DNA of 64,000 bases from Burkholderia sp. Nafp2/4-1b (GCF_003635165.1 NZ_ML058605.1:1-64000), one strand, 5' to 3'. Counted from the stretch's first letter, positions 26,514 through 35,780 are shown. Numbers and translations are program-made. Notes: generated by a model not told the origin, from the letters alone.

Positions 26514-27476
26514 ATGAGTTGGCAAAGCAAGTTCGCGTGCTGGCTGCTGCGCTGGCAGTTTCGCCCCGAGACCACGCGCCCGGTGCTCGATCCTGCGCGT
26601 GCGCGCCGCTTCACCGACCTCAGAATGTACGTGCCGCGCCGCGCGCCGTCGGGTTACCGGCTGCGCGAATGCTACGGCGCCGCCGACGCGCCGCTGCGCG
26701 GCGAATGGCTCGAACGCACCGATACGGTCGCGTCGCGCGGGCCGGGCCGCACGCTGCTGTATTTCCACGGCGGCGGCTATTACTTCTGTTCGACGAAAAC
26801 CCATCGGCCGCTCGTGTTCGGGCTCACGAAGCGCGCGGGCGTGCGCTCGTTCTCGCTCGACTACCGGCTCGCACCCGAGAACCGCTTCCCGGCCGCGCTC
26901 GACGACGCGCTTGCCGCCTACCGGCAACTGCTCGCGCTCGGCACGCCGCCCGAATCGATCGTGGTCGGCGGCGATTCGGCGGGCGGCGGCCTCGCGCTCG
27001 CGACGCTCGTCGCACTGCGCGACCGCGGCGAACCGCTGCCGGCCGGCGCGATCCTGTTCTCGCCGTGGACCGATCTGGCCGGCACCGGCGGCACGATGCG
27101 CAGCAACGACGGCCGCGACCCGATGTTCTCGGCCGCGGCGCTGCCGAAGGCGGCGAAGCTGTATCTGGGGGACGCGTCGCCGACGCATCCGTACGCGTCG
27201 CCGCTCTATGCGGATTTTGCCGGGCTGCCGCCGCTCTTCATCCAGGCCGGCAGCACCGAGGTGCTGCTCGACGATGCGCGCCGCGTGGCGGACCTTGCGA
27301 AGGCGGCCGGCGTGCCGGTCGAGCTCGAGGTGTGGCCCGACATGCCGCACGTGTGGCAGCTGTACACGCCGATGGTGCCGGAGTCACGCGCCGCGCTCGA
27401 CCGGGCGGCCGCGTTCCTGCGCGGCGTCGCGGTCGAGCGGGCGGTTCAGCGCGCGGGCGAGCCGTCGATCGCCTGA
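26514..27476 (+). CDS. alpha/beta hydrolase of the hormone-sensitive lipase family
   Basis: A 320-residue esterase/lipase. It has the HSL-family oxyanion motif YFHGGGYYF near residue 85, the nucleophile elbow GDSAGGG near 155, and the catalytic His in MPHVWQLY near 283, with the Asp probably in the VWPDMPHV region or just before. It is probably cytoplasmic and acts on short acyl esters. A perfect 8-base inverted repeat with a 10-base gap (26465-26490) lies before it and may be an operator. Its last 31 bases overlap the end of the convergent EcsC gene. Confidence 0.85.
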   Translation: MSWQSKFACWLLRWQFRPETTRPVLDPARARRFTDLRMYVPRRAPSGYRLRECYGAADAPLRGEWLERTDTVASRGPGRTLLYFHGGGYYFCSTKTHRPLVFGLTKRAGVRSFSLDYRLAPENRFPAALDDALAAYRQLLALGTPPESIVVGGDSAGGGLALATLVALRDRGEPLPAGAILFSPWTDLAGTGGTMRSNDGRDPMFSAAALPKAAKLYLGDASPTHPYASPLYADFAGLPPLFIQAGSTEVLLDDARRVADLAKAAGVPVELEVWPDMPHVWQLYTPMVPESRAALDRAAAFLRGVAVERAVQRAGEPSIA

Positions 27477-28288
27477 TACGCGGCCTTCACGGCGACCGAG
27501 CCGTACTTGCGCTCGAGCCGGCGCACGGTGAAGTGGCCGTGCGCCATCTGCTGGAAGTGGTCGATGAACAGCGTGTTGACGGTCGCGCCAAGCACCGCGC
27601 CAATCGCCGGGATCGACTTCGCGGCCATCTGCTCGGTGACCTGCACCGAGAAGCGCGATGCGACCGTCTGCACGAGCTTGAACACCGCCGCCGAGCCGTG
27701 CGCGGCGATTCCTTTCGTCGTGATGTCCGACGACGCCTTCGAGATCGCCTGCGCGAGCGCGCCGCGCAGCACGAAATAACCGAGATCGGCGTCTTCCGCG
27801 TCCTTGTCCGGGGTGCCGCCCATCCCGAGCACGGCGAGGCACTGCAGCTGCGTATCCACCGAAGCGAGATCCTCGCCCTCGCTGCGCGCGATGTCGCACA
27901 CCGACCGGAAGATCAGCGTCGTCGTCACCGGCAGTTCGACCGGCAGCGCGAGGAAGCCGAACGCACCGCCCGCGGCCCCGGTGGTCGCGACCGCGAGCTT
28001 GTGCAGCAGGTTGCTCGGCTTCTCGGGCTCCGCGTCGGGGGTCTGCGGCTTGCCGAGCGTGCGCAGCGCGATGTTCAGGCACTTGCGCAGCGCGAGCTGC
28101 GTCGCGTCGTTGATCTTGCCGGTCGCGAAATCGGGCAGCCGCGCGATCATCTTCTCGACCGGCGCGCCCAGCACCTTCGTCAGCTTCATCGTCAACGACG
28201 GGCTTTCCAGCACCTGTTTCGCGCGCCGCAGCGCGTCCTGGTCCTCCGGCGACAGCGTCGCGGCAGGCGTGATTGAAATCGGTTCCAT
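27446..28288 (-). CDS. EcsC family protein
   Basis: A 280-residue protein matching the EcsC family, with a hydrophobic glycine/alanine-rich centre (ATTGAAGGAFGFLALPVELPVTT, about residues 105-130) and a later GAVLGATVNTLFIDHFQQMAHGHF. EcsC was named from the Bacillus Ecs transporter locus, but its function is unknown. The ATG at 28288 has an AAGGAG site four bases upstream. It diverges from the MFS pump gene with about 120 bases between, and its tail overlaps the hydrolase gene on the other strand. Confidence 0.85.
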   Translation of the reverse strand: MEPISITPAATLSPEDQDALRRAKQVLESPSLTMKLTKVLGAPVEKMIARLPDFATGKINDATQLALRKCLNIALRTLGKPQTPDAEPEKPSNLLHKLAVATTGAAGGAFGFLALPVELPVTTTLIFRSVCDIARSEGEDLASVDTQLQCLAVLGMGGTPDKDAEDADLGYFVLRGALAQAISKASSDITTKGIAAHGSAAVFKLVQTVASRFSVQVTEQMAAKSIPAIGAVLGATVNTLFIDHFQQMAHGHFTVRRLERKYGSVAVKAAYQAIDGSPAR

Positions 28289-28361
28289 CACTCTCCTTTG
28301 CGGCCGAAGCGGCCCCAGAATCGGCCCCAAACCGTCGCCAGCCTAGATTACTCCGGCGTGC

Positions 28362-28391
28362 TAGAATTTTGAGATTGTTTGACTCGTCAAA
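28362..28391 (+). promoter_or_regulatory. promoter and operator of the MFS-marR operon
   Basis: A TAGAAT -10 at 28362-28367 is followed, about where transcription would start, by the perfect palindrome TTTGAC-TC-GTCAAA at 28378-28391. MarR regulators bind palindromes of this size, and the marR-type gene is the second gene of this operon, so autoregulation by blocking the start is likely. The -35 is not clear. Confidence 0.6.
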
Positions 28392-28408
28392 AGTTGCGTC
28401 GACAAAAA

Positions 28409-30004
28409 ATGGCCGTCCATACTGCCGCCCACCATTCGAGCGGGCAACTCCTGCCGTTCCGCGAATCGCTGCTGGCGATGATCGGGATCTCGTTCGTCAC
28501 CATGCTGGTCGCACTCGACCAGACCGTCGTCGGCACCGCGTTGCCGACTATCGTCGCCGAACTCCGTGGCTTCGACCTGTACGCGTGGGTCGCGACCTCG
28601 TACCTGCTCAGTTCGGTGATTACCGTGCCGATCTTCGGCCGCCTCGGCGATTATTACGGCAGAAAGCCGTTCGTCATCGCGTCGATCGTCGTGTTCACCG
28701 CCGCGTCGGTGCTGTGCGGGATGGCGAACGACATGCTGTATCTGGTGCTCGCGCGCGGCCTGCAGGGGATCGGCGGCGGGATGCTGGTCGGCACCGCGTT
28801 CGCGTGCATTCCCGACCTGTTTCCCGATTCCGTCGTACGGTTGCGCTGGCAGGTGCTGATGAGTTCCGCGTTCGGCATCGCGAACGCGGTCGGACCGTCG
28901 CTCGGCGGATTCCTGACCCAGTCGTTCGGCTGGCGCTCGGTGTTCTACGTGAACCTGCCGATCGGCGTCCTGTCGCTGTTCTTCGTGTGGCGCTATCTGC
29001 CGCACCTGCGGCACGTCGAACACGAGCGCAAGATGCGGCTCGACTGGCCCGGCGCGCTGCTGATCGCGCTGTCGCTCGGCGCACTGCAGCTGTTCGTCGA
29101 ATGGCTGCCGAAGTACGGCGTGATGAGCTGGGCGTCGCTGCTGCTGGTCGTCGCGGTCGGCGCCGGCATCGGGCTGTGGCAGTGGGAAAAGCGCTGCGCG
29201 CAGCCGATTCTGCCGTTCGACATGTTCGGCAACCGCGCGCTGTCCGCGCTGTTCGTGCTCGCGATCCTCGCCGGCTTCTCGATGTTCTCGCTGCTGTTCT
29301 ACGCGCCGCTGCTGTTCCAGGGCGGCTTCGGGATGTCGCCGAAGGAGGCCGGGCTCGTGATCACGCCGCTCGTCGTGTTCATCACGATCGGCAGCATCAT
29401 GAACGGCCGCGTCGTCACGCGCATCCGCAATCCGAACGCGATGCTGCACGTCGGCTTCGTGCTGTTCGCGATCGCGTGCGCGGGAATCGTCGTGTCGACC
29501 CACACCACGCCGACCTGGGTGCTGATGGCGCTGATGGTCGCCGGCGGAATCGGCCTCGGCTTCGTGCTGCCGAACCTCACCGTGTTCGCGCAACAGACGG
29601 CCGGCCGCGAGCACCTCGGCATTGCCACCGCGCTGCTGCAGTCGCTGCGGATGGTCGGCGGGATGGTCGGCACCGCGCTCACGGGCACGCTCGTCAACCA
29701 GCTGTATTCGAGCGGCGTGCGCGATGCGCTGTCGAGCGACCACGCACTGCAGTGGCATGCGCGGCTCGCCGATCCGCAGATCCTGATCGACCGCGCCGCG
29801 CAAGGCGGTCTGGTCGCGGAGCTGACCCGCGCCGGGCATAATGGCGCGCTGCTGCTGGAAGCGGCCCGCGAATCGCTGGTCGGCGCGATCCACCTGGGTG
29901 TCGCGATGGCGGCCGTCGTCGCCGTGGTGTCGGTGTGGCAGTGCCGCCGCGTGCCGCCGATCGCGCTGCGGCGCAAGATCGAACCGCATGTCGCGGCCGA
30001 TTGA
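28409..30004 (+). CDS. MFS drug efflux pump, DHA2 (EmrB/QacA) type
   Basis: A 531-residue transporter with about 14 membrane helices. Family motifs are LDQTVVGTALPTI in helix 1, GRLGDYYGRKP (motif A) near residue 75, ARGLQGIGGG near 120 and GPSLGGFL (motif C) near 165. It should expel hydrophobic compounds using proton motive force. I chose the ATG at 28409; an upstream TTG at 28379 falls inside the operator. A MarR-family regulator follows 34 bases downstream, a common arrangement for drug-induced pumps. Confidence 0.9.
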   Translation: MAVHTAAHHSSGQLLPFRESLLAMIGISFVTMLVALDQTVVGTALPTIVAELRGFDLYAWVATSYLLSSVITVPIFGRLGDYYGRKPFVIASIVVFTAASVLCGMANDMLYLVLARGLQGIGGGMLVGTAFACIPDLFPDSVVRLRWQVLMSSAFGIANAVGPSLGGFLTQSFGWRSVFYVNLPIGVLSLFFVWRYLPHLRHVEHERKMRLDWPGALLIALSLGALQLFVEWLPKYGVMSWASLLLVVAVGAGIGLWQWEKRCAQPILPFDMFGNRALSALFVLAILAGFSMFSLLFYAPLLFQGGFGMSPKEAGLVITPLVVFITIGSIMNGRVVTRIRNPNAMLHVGFVLFAIACAGIVVSTHTTPTWVLMALMVAGGIGLGFVLPNLTVFAQQTAGREHLGIATALLQSLRMVGGMVGTALTGTLVNQLYSSGVRDALSSDHALQWHARLADPQILIDRAAQGGLVAELTRAGHNGALLLEAARESLVGAIHLGVAMAAVVAVVSVWQCRRVPPIALRRKIEPHVAAD

Positions 30005-30038
30005 CCGATTCACCGATTGAACGAGTAGAAATCAGCGC

Positions 30039-30485
30039 ATGGAAGAACAGGACCGCGTCGCGATCTTGCAGCAATTCGGACGCACGTATCGCGCGTTCAT
30101 GACCGCATTCGAAACGCAGGTCGGGCAGCCGATGCCCCGCTGGCGGATCATGGTCGCGCTGGACACGATGGGCGGGCATTCGTCGCAGAAGAAGCTCGTC
30201 GAGGTGCTGCGCATCGATCCGGGCGCGCTCACGCGCCAGCTGAAGTCGCTCGATGCGCTCGGCTGGATCGAGCGCGCATCCGATGCCCGCGACAACCGCG
30301 TGACCAACGTCACGCTGACCACCGCCGGCCGCGCCGCGTTCGACGCGTGCCTGCCGCGCCGCCAGGCGTTTCTCAACCAGACGGTGGCGCAGTTGCCGGA
30401 TGACGTACTGAATGCGCTGTCGGGTGCGCTGGCGATGCTGGAATCGCGGATTGCGGATGCCGGCTCGACGCCGGCATCGCACTGA
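30039..30485 (+). CDS. MarR-family transcriptional regulator
   Basis: A 148-residue winged-helix regulator. The DNA-recognition part is SQKKLVEVLRIDPGALTRQLKSL, followed by the wing ASDARDNRVTNVTLT with the conserved D-x-R-D-x-R pattern. It lies 34 bases after the MFS pump gene and is probably in the same transcript; the palindrome at 28378-28391 is the likely target. The ligand is unknown. Confidence 0.88.
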   Translation: MEEQDRVAILQQFGRTYRAFMTAFETQVGQPMPRWRIMVALDTMGGHSSQKKLVEVLRIDPGALTRQLKSLDALGWIERASDARDNRVTNVTLTTAGRAAFDACLPRRQAFLNQTVAQLPDDVLNALSGALAMLESRIADAGSTPASH

Positions 30486-30496
30486 AGCGCGGGAAC

Positions 30497-30541
30497 GGCA
30501 GGAAGGGCGGGAAGGCAGGAAGGGCGGGAAGGCAGGAAGGG
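30497..30541. repeat. 17-base tandem repeat, about 2.6 copies
   Basis: The unit GGCAGGAAGGGCGGGAA occurs at 30497-30513 and 30514-30530 and again in part to 30541, with no mismatch. It begins about ten bases after the marR stop. Purine-rich on the plus strand; probably variable in length between strains. The remaining 30542-30651 holds no gene. Confidence 0.8.
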
Positions 30542-30651
30542 TGCGACGGGGCACGCCCGTCGGCCGATCGCGACCGGCGGCGCGGGTTGCGGGCTGCTTG
30601 AACCCGCTGCCGGCCGCCGCTTCACTTCATCTCATTTCACTTCAACGCGAT

Positions 30652-31233
30652 TCACAGCTCGATGCGCGTGCCGAGCAGCACGAGGAACTGCGCGAGCCAT
30701 GCAGGATGCGCGGGCCACGCGGGCGCGGTGACGAACGGCGCATCGGTCACGGCTGCATCGACCGGGATGTCCGCATATTCGCCGCCCGCGAGCTTCACTT
30801 CGGGTGCGCAGGCCGGGTAGGCCGAGATGCGCTTGCCGCGGATCACGTCGGCGGCCGCGAGCAGCTGCGCCGCGTGGCAGATCGCGGCGATCGGCTTGCC
30901 GGCTTCCGCGAACGCGCGCACCAGCGCGATCACCTTTGAATCGAGACGCAGGTATTCGGGTGCGCGGCCGCCGGCGATCGCGAGCGCGTCGTAGCCCGAC
31001 GCGTCGACGTCGTCGAACGTCGCGTTCAGCGTGAAGTTGTGGCCGGGCTTTTCGGTGTAGGTCTGGTCGCCTTCGAAATCGTGGATCGCGGTCTTGATCT
31101 TGTCGCCCGCGCGCTTGCCCGGGCAGACTGCATCGACGTGATGGCCGACAGCTTGCAGCGCCTGGAACGGCACCATCGTTTCGTAGTCTTCGGCGAAATC
31201 ACCGGTCAGGAACAGGATCTTCTTCGCGGCCAT
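30652..31233 (-). CDS. DJ-1/PfpI family protein
   Basis: A 193-residue DJ-1/PfpI-fold protein. The nucleophile elbow is [10 protein letters not shown] with Cys near residue 117, and the family start is [23 protein letters not shown]. Members act as glyoxalases or deglycases, proteases or chaperones; which one cannot be read from the sequence. The ATG at 31233 was chosen because a GGAG site lies seven bases upstream; two upstream in-frame ATG codons do not have one. Confidence 0.85.
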   Translation of the reverse strand: MAAKKILFLTGDFAEDYETMVPFQALQAVGHHVDAVCPGKRAGDKIKTAIHDFEGDQTYTEKPGHNFTLNATFDDVDASGYDALAIAGGRAPEYLRLDSKVIALVRAFAEAGKPIAAICHAAQLLAAADVIRGKRISAYPACAPEVKLAGGEYADIPVDAAVTDAPFVTAPAWPAHPAWLAQFLVLLGTRIEL

Positions 31234-31396
31234 GGCTTTCTCCATTGAACAGCGTTGAGGGTCCGTTCGCGCCGCGAGCGGCAGACGATGCACCGGCGGC
31301 GAAGCGGCCCCGAGGACGAATGCGCAGTGTACTCCGGCAGATTGAAGCGCGCGTGACGGCCGCCCCGCGCGGCGGCGGGGCGGCGCGTGCGATGCG

Positions 31397-32677
31397 TCAG
31401 AAGAAGGTTTCGACGACTTCCGTCACGCGGAACTGCGGATCGAGGACGAGCAGCTGGCGCCACTTGTCGAACGTCAGGCACGGGTGCGAGATGTCGAACG
31501 CGACCATGTCGCCGACCTTCACGTCCGCACCGGGCGGAATCTGCAGGTACGCGTGCTGGTCCATCATCCCGGTGACGGCCCAGCCTTCGCTCGCGGCGAC
31601 GTCGCGCGGCGCGCTGTCGCGGCCCGGGCGGAAGTGGCGCGCCGGCTCGGGCAGGCCGGCGTCGAACGCCGCGTCGCGCTTGCCGAGCGCGATGATCGCG
31701 CGGTCGGGTTCCGGCACCGACTGCACGTACGCCCACAACTGCAGCGCGGGCAGCAGGCCCTCGCCCATCCTGCGTGCGATCGGGTTGCGCGCGAACACGT
31801 CGGTCTGCGCCTTCTTGTAGATGCCGACGTCGTGCGTCAGGTAGCAGCCCGGACGCAGCACGACTTCCGCGAAACCGGCGTCGGACGCCTTCGCGAATTC
31901 CTCCGCGACCACGTCGTACCACGCCGAGCCGGCGCCCGACAGGATCGCCGGCGTGCGCGCGAAGCGGCCGGCTTCGGCCAGCTCGCGCGTGAGTGCGACG
32001 GCGTCCTGCAGGAACGCGCGGATCTCGCCTTCCTCCTTCAGCACGCCTTCGTACAGTTCGATGCCGGCCAGCTTCAGCGTGTCCGGATAGCGCGCGATCG
32101 CGTCGAGCACGGCGGTGCGCTGCGCGGCATCGCGCACGCCCGCTCGGCCGCCCGGCACGCCGAGTTCGATCAGCACGTTCAGCGTCTTTTTCGCGTCGCC
32201 GAAGAAGCGGCCGAGCTGGTCGACGCTGTCGGCGGAATCGACGAGACAGAAAAACTCGAATTCGGGATCGGACAGCAGCCCCGCGATGATCGTCATGTTC
32301 TGGCGGCCAACCAGCTGGTTCGCGAGCAGCACGCGGCGCACGCCGCCGTGATACGCGGCCTGCGTCTGGTGCGCGGTCGCGAGCGTGATGCCCCAGGCGC
32401 CGGCGGCGAGCTGGCGGCGGAACAGTTGCGGCGCCATCGTCGTCTTGCCGTGCGGCGCGAACTGCACGCCGTACTGCTGGACGAACGCCTGCATCCAGTT
32501 CAGATTGTGTTCGATGCGATCCGCGTACAGCACCGCTGCCGGCAGGCTGACGTCTTCCGCGAGCAGGCTCCACTCGAGGCGGCCTGCGTCGTCGAGCGGC
32601 ACGCTCGCGCTCGGCAGGTTGCCGAGACCCTTGCCCAACGGATTGATTGTCGGTTCCTGATAGTTTGTAACTTTCAT
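31397..32677 (-). CDS. D-amino-acid deaminase (alanine racemase-like fold, PLP)
   Basis: A 426-residue PLP enzyme of the D-threonine aldolase / D-serine dehydratase-like group. The PLP Lys is in [11 protein letters not shown] near residue 77, and the C-terminal metal site is probably HAYLQ together with [10 protein letters not shown] (His and Cys). It most likely turns D-amino acids into keto acids and ammonia. The ATG at 32677 has GGAG upstream. It diverges from an RpiR regulator, D-aminoacylase and RidA, which supports a D-amino-acid catabolic role. The exact substrate range is not visible. Confidence 0.85.
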   Translation of the reverse strand: MKVTNYQEPTINPLGKGLGNLPSASVPLDDAGRLEWSLLAEDVSLPAAVLYADRIEHNLNWMQAFVQQYGVQFAPHGKTTMAPQLFRRQLAAGAWGITLATAHQTQAAYHGGVRRVLLANQLVGRQNMTIIAGLLSDPEFEFFCLVDSADSVDQLGRFFGDAKKTLNVLIELGVPGGRAGVRDAAQRTAVLDAIARYPDTLKLAGIELYEGVLKEEGEIRAFLQDAVALTRELAEAGRFARTPAILSGAGSAWYDVVAEEFAKASDAGFAEVVLRPGCYLTHDVGIYKKAQTDVFARNPIARRMGEGLLPALQLWAYVQSVPEPDRAIIALGKRDAAFDAGLPEPARHFRPGRDSAPRDVAASEGWAVTGMMDQHAYLQIPPGADVKVGDMVAFDISHPCLTFDKWRQLLVLDPQFRVTEVVETFF

Positions 32678-32715
32678 CTCACTCCGCTCCATCATCACTA
32701 TGCATTGCACTGAAG

Positions 32716-32745
32716 TTGACATGCAGATGGTACAGAAAGTAGCAT
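32716..32745 (+). promoter_or_regulatory. probable promoter of the rpiR-D-aminoacylase operon
   Basis: A perfect TTGACA -35 (32716-32721) and TAGCAT -10 (32740-32745) with an 18-base spacer. Transcription would start near 32752, just before the palindrome at 32756. Confidence 0.6.
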
Positions 32746-32755
32746 CGGCGCGGTG

Positions 32756-32772
32756 ATGTTATTTAGTAACAT
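32756..32772. promoter_or_regulatory. palindromic operator, probably for the RpiR regulator
   Basis: ATGTTA-5-TAACAT has perfect 6-base arms and sits right after the predicted start point of the rpiR operon and about 80 bases upstream of the divergent deaminase gene. Its place suggests autoregulation and shared control of both directions. Confidence 0.6.
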
Positions 32773-32820
32773 GAAGCGCCGCACCCGCTGCCATACCCGG
32801 CGCCACACCCTTTTCAGCAG

Positions 32821-33753
32821 ATGAATACGCCCGCCACCCCGTCCGTTCCGTTCGCAGCCGAGCAGGCCCCGGCCGCCCAGCCGGTCCTCGATATCGTCGC
32901 GCGGATCGCCGAATGCGCGCCCGAGCTGCGCGAAGCCGAACGCAAGGTCGCCGCGTTCATCCTGGCCGATCTGGCGCGCGCCGCGCATGCGAGCATCGGC
33001 GCGCTGGCGCGCGACGCGGAGGTCAGCGTCGCGACGGTCACGCGCTTCGCGAAGGCCGTCGGCTGCCGCGACGTGCGCGAACTGAAGGTGCTGGTCGCGC
33101 AGGCAGCGGCCGTCGGTCAGCGCTTCCTCGTGCCGTCCGACGAGCAGGCCGACGACGACGCGAGCCCGGCATCGGTCGTCTACGACGAGATCCGCGTGGC
33201 GCTTGCGCACAATCACCAGTTGCTGCGCAACACGTCGTTCGACGCGGCGGCCGATCTCCTTGCCGGCGCGAAGATGATCTATGTGTACGGGCAGGGCGGC
33301 GGCTCGACCGCGCTCGCCGACGAACTGCGCTTCCGGCTCGTGCGCTTCGGCCGGCCGGTCGCCAGCTACCAGGACAGCCTGCTGCAGCGAATGGTGTCGG
33401 CGACGCTGTCGCGCGATGCCGTGGTCGTCGCGTTGTCGGTGAGCGGCCGCGTGCCCGAGCTGCTCGAGAGCTGCCGCCTCGCGAAGCGCTACGGCGCGCA
33501 GCTGATCGCGATCACCGCGCCGGCGTCGCCGCTCGCGAAGCTGGCCGATCACCTGATCCCCGTCGTCGCGTTCGAAACCGATTTCATTTACAAGCCGTCG
33601 ACCTCGCGCTACGCGATGATGATGGCGATCGACGTGCTCGTCACCGGAGTCGCGCTGCGGCTCGGCGATGCGGGCCGAGAATCGCTGCGCCGCATCAAGC
33701 ATGCGCTCGATGCGCACCGCGGCGGCGGAGACCGTCAACCGGTAGGAGACTGA
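32821..33753 (+). CDS. RpiR-family transcriptional regulator
   Basis: A 310-residue regulator with an N-terminal helix-turn-helix (SIGALARDAEVSVATVTRFAKAVGC, about residues 60-85) and a C-terminal SIS sugar-binding-like domain (IYVYGQGGGSTALAD near 157 and VVVALSVSGRVPELLE near 202). RpiR regulators sense phosphosugars or amino-sugar compounds; here the neighbours point to D-amino acids or N-acyl-D-amino acids. Its stop is two bases from the D-aminoacylase start, so the two are in one operon. Confidence 0.9.
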   Translation: MNTPATPSVPFAAEQAPAAQPVLDIVARIAECAPELREAERKVAAFILADLARAAHASIGALARDAEVSVATVTRFAKAVGCRDVRELKVLVAQAAAVGQRFLVPSDEQADDDASPASVVYDEIRVALAHNHQLLRNTSFDAAADLLAGAKMIYVYGQGGGSTALADELRFRLVRFGRPVASYQDSLLQRMVSATLSRDAVVVALSVSGRVPELLESCRLAKRYGAQLIAITAPASPLAKLADHLIPVVAFETDFIYKPSTSRYAMMMAIDVLVTGVALRLGDAGRESLRRIKHALDAHRGGGDRQPVGD

Positions 33754-33755
33754 CC

Positions 33756-35237
33756 ATGCATTCGCATCCCGAAGCCGCCGATACGCTGATCGTCGGTGCG
33801 CAGCTGTACGACGGCACCGGCGCGCCGCCCGTCACGCGCGACGTCGCGATCCGCAACGGCGTGATCGCCGCGATCGGCAACCTGTCGAACTGGCTCGCCG
33901 AGACCGTCGTCGATGCGAACGGCCGCGCGCTCGCGCCCGGGTTCGTCGACGTGCACACGCACGACGACACGCACGTGATCCGCGCGCCGGAGATGCTGCC
34001 GAAAATTTCGCAGGGCGTGACCACCGTGATCGTCGGCAACTGCGGGATCAGCGCATCGCCGGTGACGCTCGCGGGCGACCCGCCCGACCCGATGAACCTG
34101 CTCGGCGAGCGCGACGCGTTCCGCTATCCGACCTTCGCCGCCTATGTCGCGGCGGTGAACGATGCGCGCCCGGCGGTGAACGTCGCGGCGCTCGTCGGGC
34201 ACACCGCGCTGCGCAACAATCAGATGGACCGTCTCGACCGCGCGGCAACTGACGGCGAGATCGCCGGCATGCGCACGCAGCTCGAGGAGGCGCTCGCGAA
34301 CGGTGCGCTCGGGCTGTCGTCGGGTCTCGCTTACGGCTCCGCGTTCGCGGCGCCGGCGGAGGAAGTGATGGCGCTCGCCGAGCCGCTCGCGAAGGCCGGC
34401 GCGCTGTACACGACGCACATGCGCACCGAGTTCGACGCGATCCTCGATGCGATGGACGAGGCGTACCGCGTCGGCCGTCACGCGCAGGTGCCGGTCGTGA
34501 TCTCGCACCTGAAGTGCGCGGGCCCGTCGAACTGGGGCCGCAGCGCCGAGGTGCTCGCGTCCCTCGAAGGCGCGCGCCGGTACCAGCCGGTCGGCTGCGA
34601 CTGCTATCCGTACAGCCGCAGTTCGTCGACGCTCGACCTGAAGCAGGTGACGGGCGACATCGACATCACGATCACGTGGTCGGAGCCGCATCCGGAAGTC
34701 GCCGGCAAGCTGCTGAAGGCGATCGCGGCCGACTGGGGCGTGACCGAACAGGAGGCCGCGCAGCGGATCCGCCCGGCCGGCGCCGTGTACCACAACATGT
34801 CCGAGGACGACGTGCGGCGGATCCTGTCGCACCCGGCGACCATGGTCGGTTCGGACGGCCTGCCGAACGATCCGCTGCCGCACCCGCGGCTGTGGGGCGC
34901 GTTCCCGCGCGTGCTGGGTCATTACGTGCGCGACACGAACCTGCTGCCGCTCGAGGAAGCGATCCGCAAGATGACGTCGCTGTCCGCGCGCCGCTACGGG
35001 ATCGCGCGGCGCGGCGAAGTGCACGTCGGTTATCACGCGGATCTCGTGCTGTTCGATCCGGCACGCGTGATCGACGCGGCGACGTTCGACAAGCCGCAGC
35101 AGCCCGCGCACGGGATCGACGCCGTGTGGGTGAACGGCGTGCTGACTTACGAAAACGGTCAGCCGACCGGCGAGCGTGCGGGCGGTTTCGTCGCGCGCGG
35201 CGAACGCGTGCCGGCGAGTGCCGAAGCGGCGTTCTGA
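33756..35237 (+). CDS. D-aminoacylase (N-acyl-D-amino-acid deacylase)
   Basis: A 493-residue amidohydrolase. The first metal motif is FVDVHTHDDTH near residue 65, the Cys of GNCGISASP near 97 fits the bridging residue of D-aminoacylases, and later metal ligands are in THMRTEF and ISHLKCAGPSNWG (about 220 and 250), with the catalytic Asp in MVGSDGLPNDP near 368. It frees D-amino acids from their N-acyl forms, which the divergent deaminase can then break down. A TAGGAG site lies eight bases upstream; it overlaps the end of the regulator gene's stop region. Confidence 0.93.
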   Translation: MHSHPEAADTLIVGAQLYDGTGAPPVTRDVAIRNGVIAAIGNLSNWLAETVVDANGRALAPGFVDVHTHDDTHVIRAPEMLPKISQGVTTVIVGNCGISASPVTLAGDPPDPMNLLGERDAFRYPTFAAYVAAVNDARPAVNVAALVGHTALRNNQMDRLDRAATDGEIAGMRTQLEEALANGALGLSSGLAYGSAFAAPAEEVMALAEPLAKAGALYTTHMRTEFDAILDAMDEAYRVGRHAQVPVVISHLKCAGPSNWGRSAEVLASLEGARRYQPVGCDCYPYSRSSSTLDLKQVTGDIDITITWSEPHPEVAGKLLKAIAADWGVTEQEAAQRIRPAGAVYHNMSEDDVRRILSHPATMVGSDGLPNDPLPHPRLWGAFPRVLGHYVRDTNLLPLEEAIRKMTSLSARRYGIARRGEVHVGYHADLVLFDPARVIDAATFDKPQQPAHGIDAVWVNGVLTYENGQPTGERAGGFVARGERVPASAEAAF

Positions 35238-35323
35238 GCGCACGGCGTCCGCCGATATTCCGCGTGCGCCGCGTCCGGCGCGCGCATTCGCAACGAAACG
35301 GAACTGAAACAGGAGTGAATACG

Positions 35324-35710
35324 ATGAAGCGATATGGCGTGGGCGAAGCGAAGGGCACCGGCGGCCAGGTGATGCCGTTTGCGCGTGCGGTCGAGGCCGA
35401 CGGCTGGCTGTACGTGTCGGGCCAGACGCCGATGGTGAACGGCGAGGTGGTCGAAGGCGGGATCGTCACGCAGTCGAAGCAGACGATCGAGAACGTGATC
35501 GCGATCCTGAAGGAAGCCGGCTACGGGCTCGAGCACGTCGTGCGCTGCGGCGTGTGGCTCGACGACGCGCGCGATTTCGCGTCGTTCAACAAGGTGTTCG
35601 TGTCGTACTTCGGCGAGCATCCGCCGGCGCGTGCCTGTGTTCAGTCGAGCATGGTCATCGACTGCAAGGTCGAGGTCGATTGCATCGCTTACAAGGCGCC
35701 GGCGAAGTAA
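35324..35710 (+). CDS. RidA family enamine/imine deaminase
   Basis: A 128-residue RidA/YjgF protein with the typical VSGQTPMVNGEVVEGGIVTQ stretch, NVIAILKEAGYGLEHVVRCGVWL, and the C-terminal RACVQSSMVIDCKVEVDCIA. It hydrolyses reactive enamine/imine intermediates made by PLP enzymes, so it probably clears the product of the neighbouring deaminase. AGGAG lies nine bases before the ATG. It is the third gene of the rpiR operon and is followed by a strong terminator. Confidence 0.92.
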   Translation: MKRYGVGEAKGTGGQVMPFARAVEADGWLYVSGQTPMVNGEVVEGGIVTQSKQTIENVIAILKEAGYGLEHVVRCGVWLDDARDFASFNKVFVSYFGEHPPARACVQSSMVIDCKVEVDCIAYKAPAK

Positions 35711-35737
35711 CGCGCCCGCGCATCCTCTGCGCACAGT

Positions 35738-35780
35738 GAAACAGCCCCGTCGGCGCGAGCCGGCGGGGCTGTTTCGTTTC
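35738..35780. terminator. bidirectional intrinsic terminator
   Basis: Twelve-base arms GAAACAGCCCCG (35738-35749) and CGGGGCTGTTTC (35764-35775) with more pairing inside the loop. It lies between the convergent ridA-type gene and queF and can stop both. Confidence 0.85.

Noticed and set aside
30497..30541. Possible short CRISPR
   Set aside because: The 17-base units are directly adjacent with no spacers and no cas genes are near.
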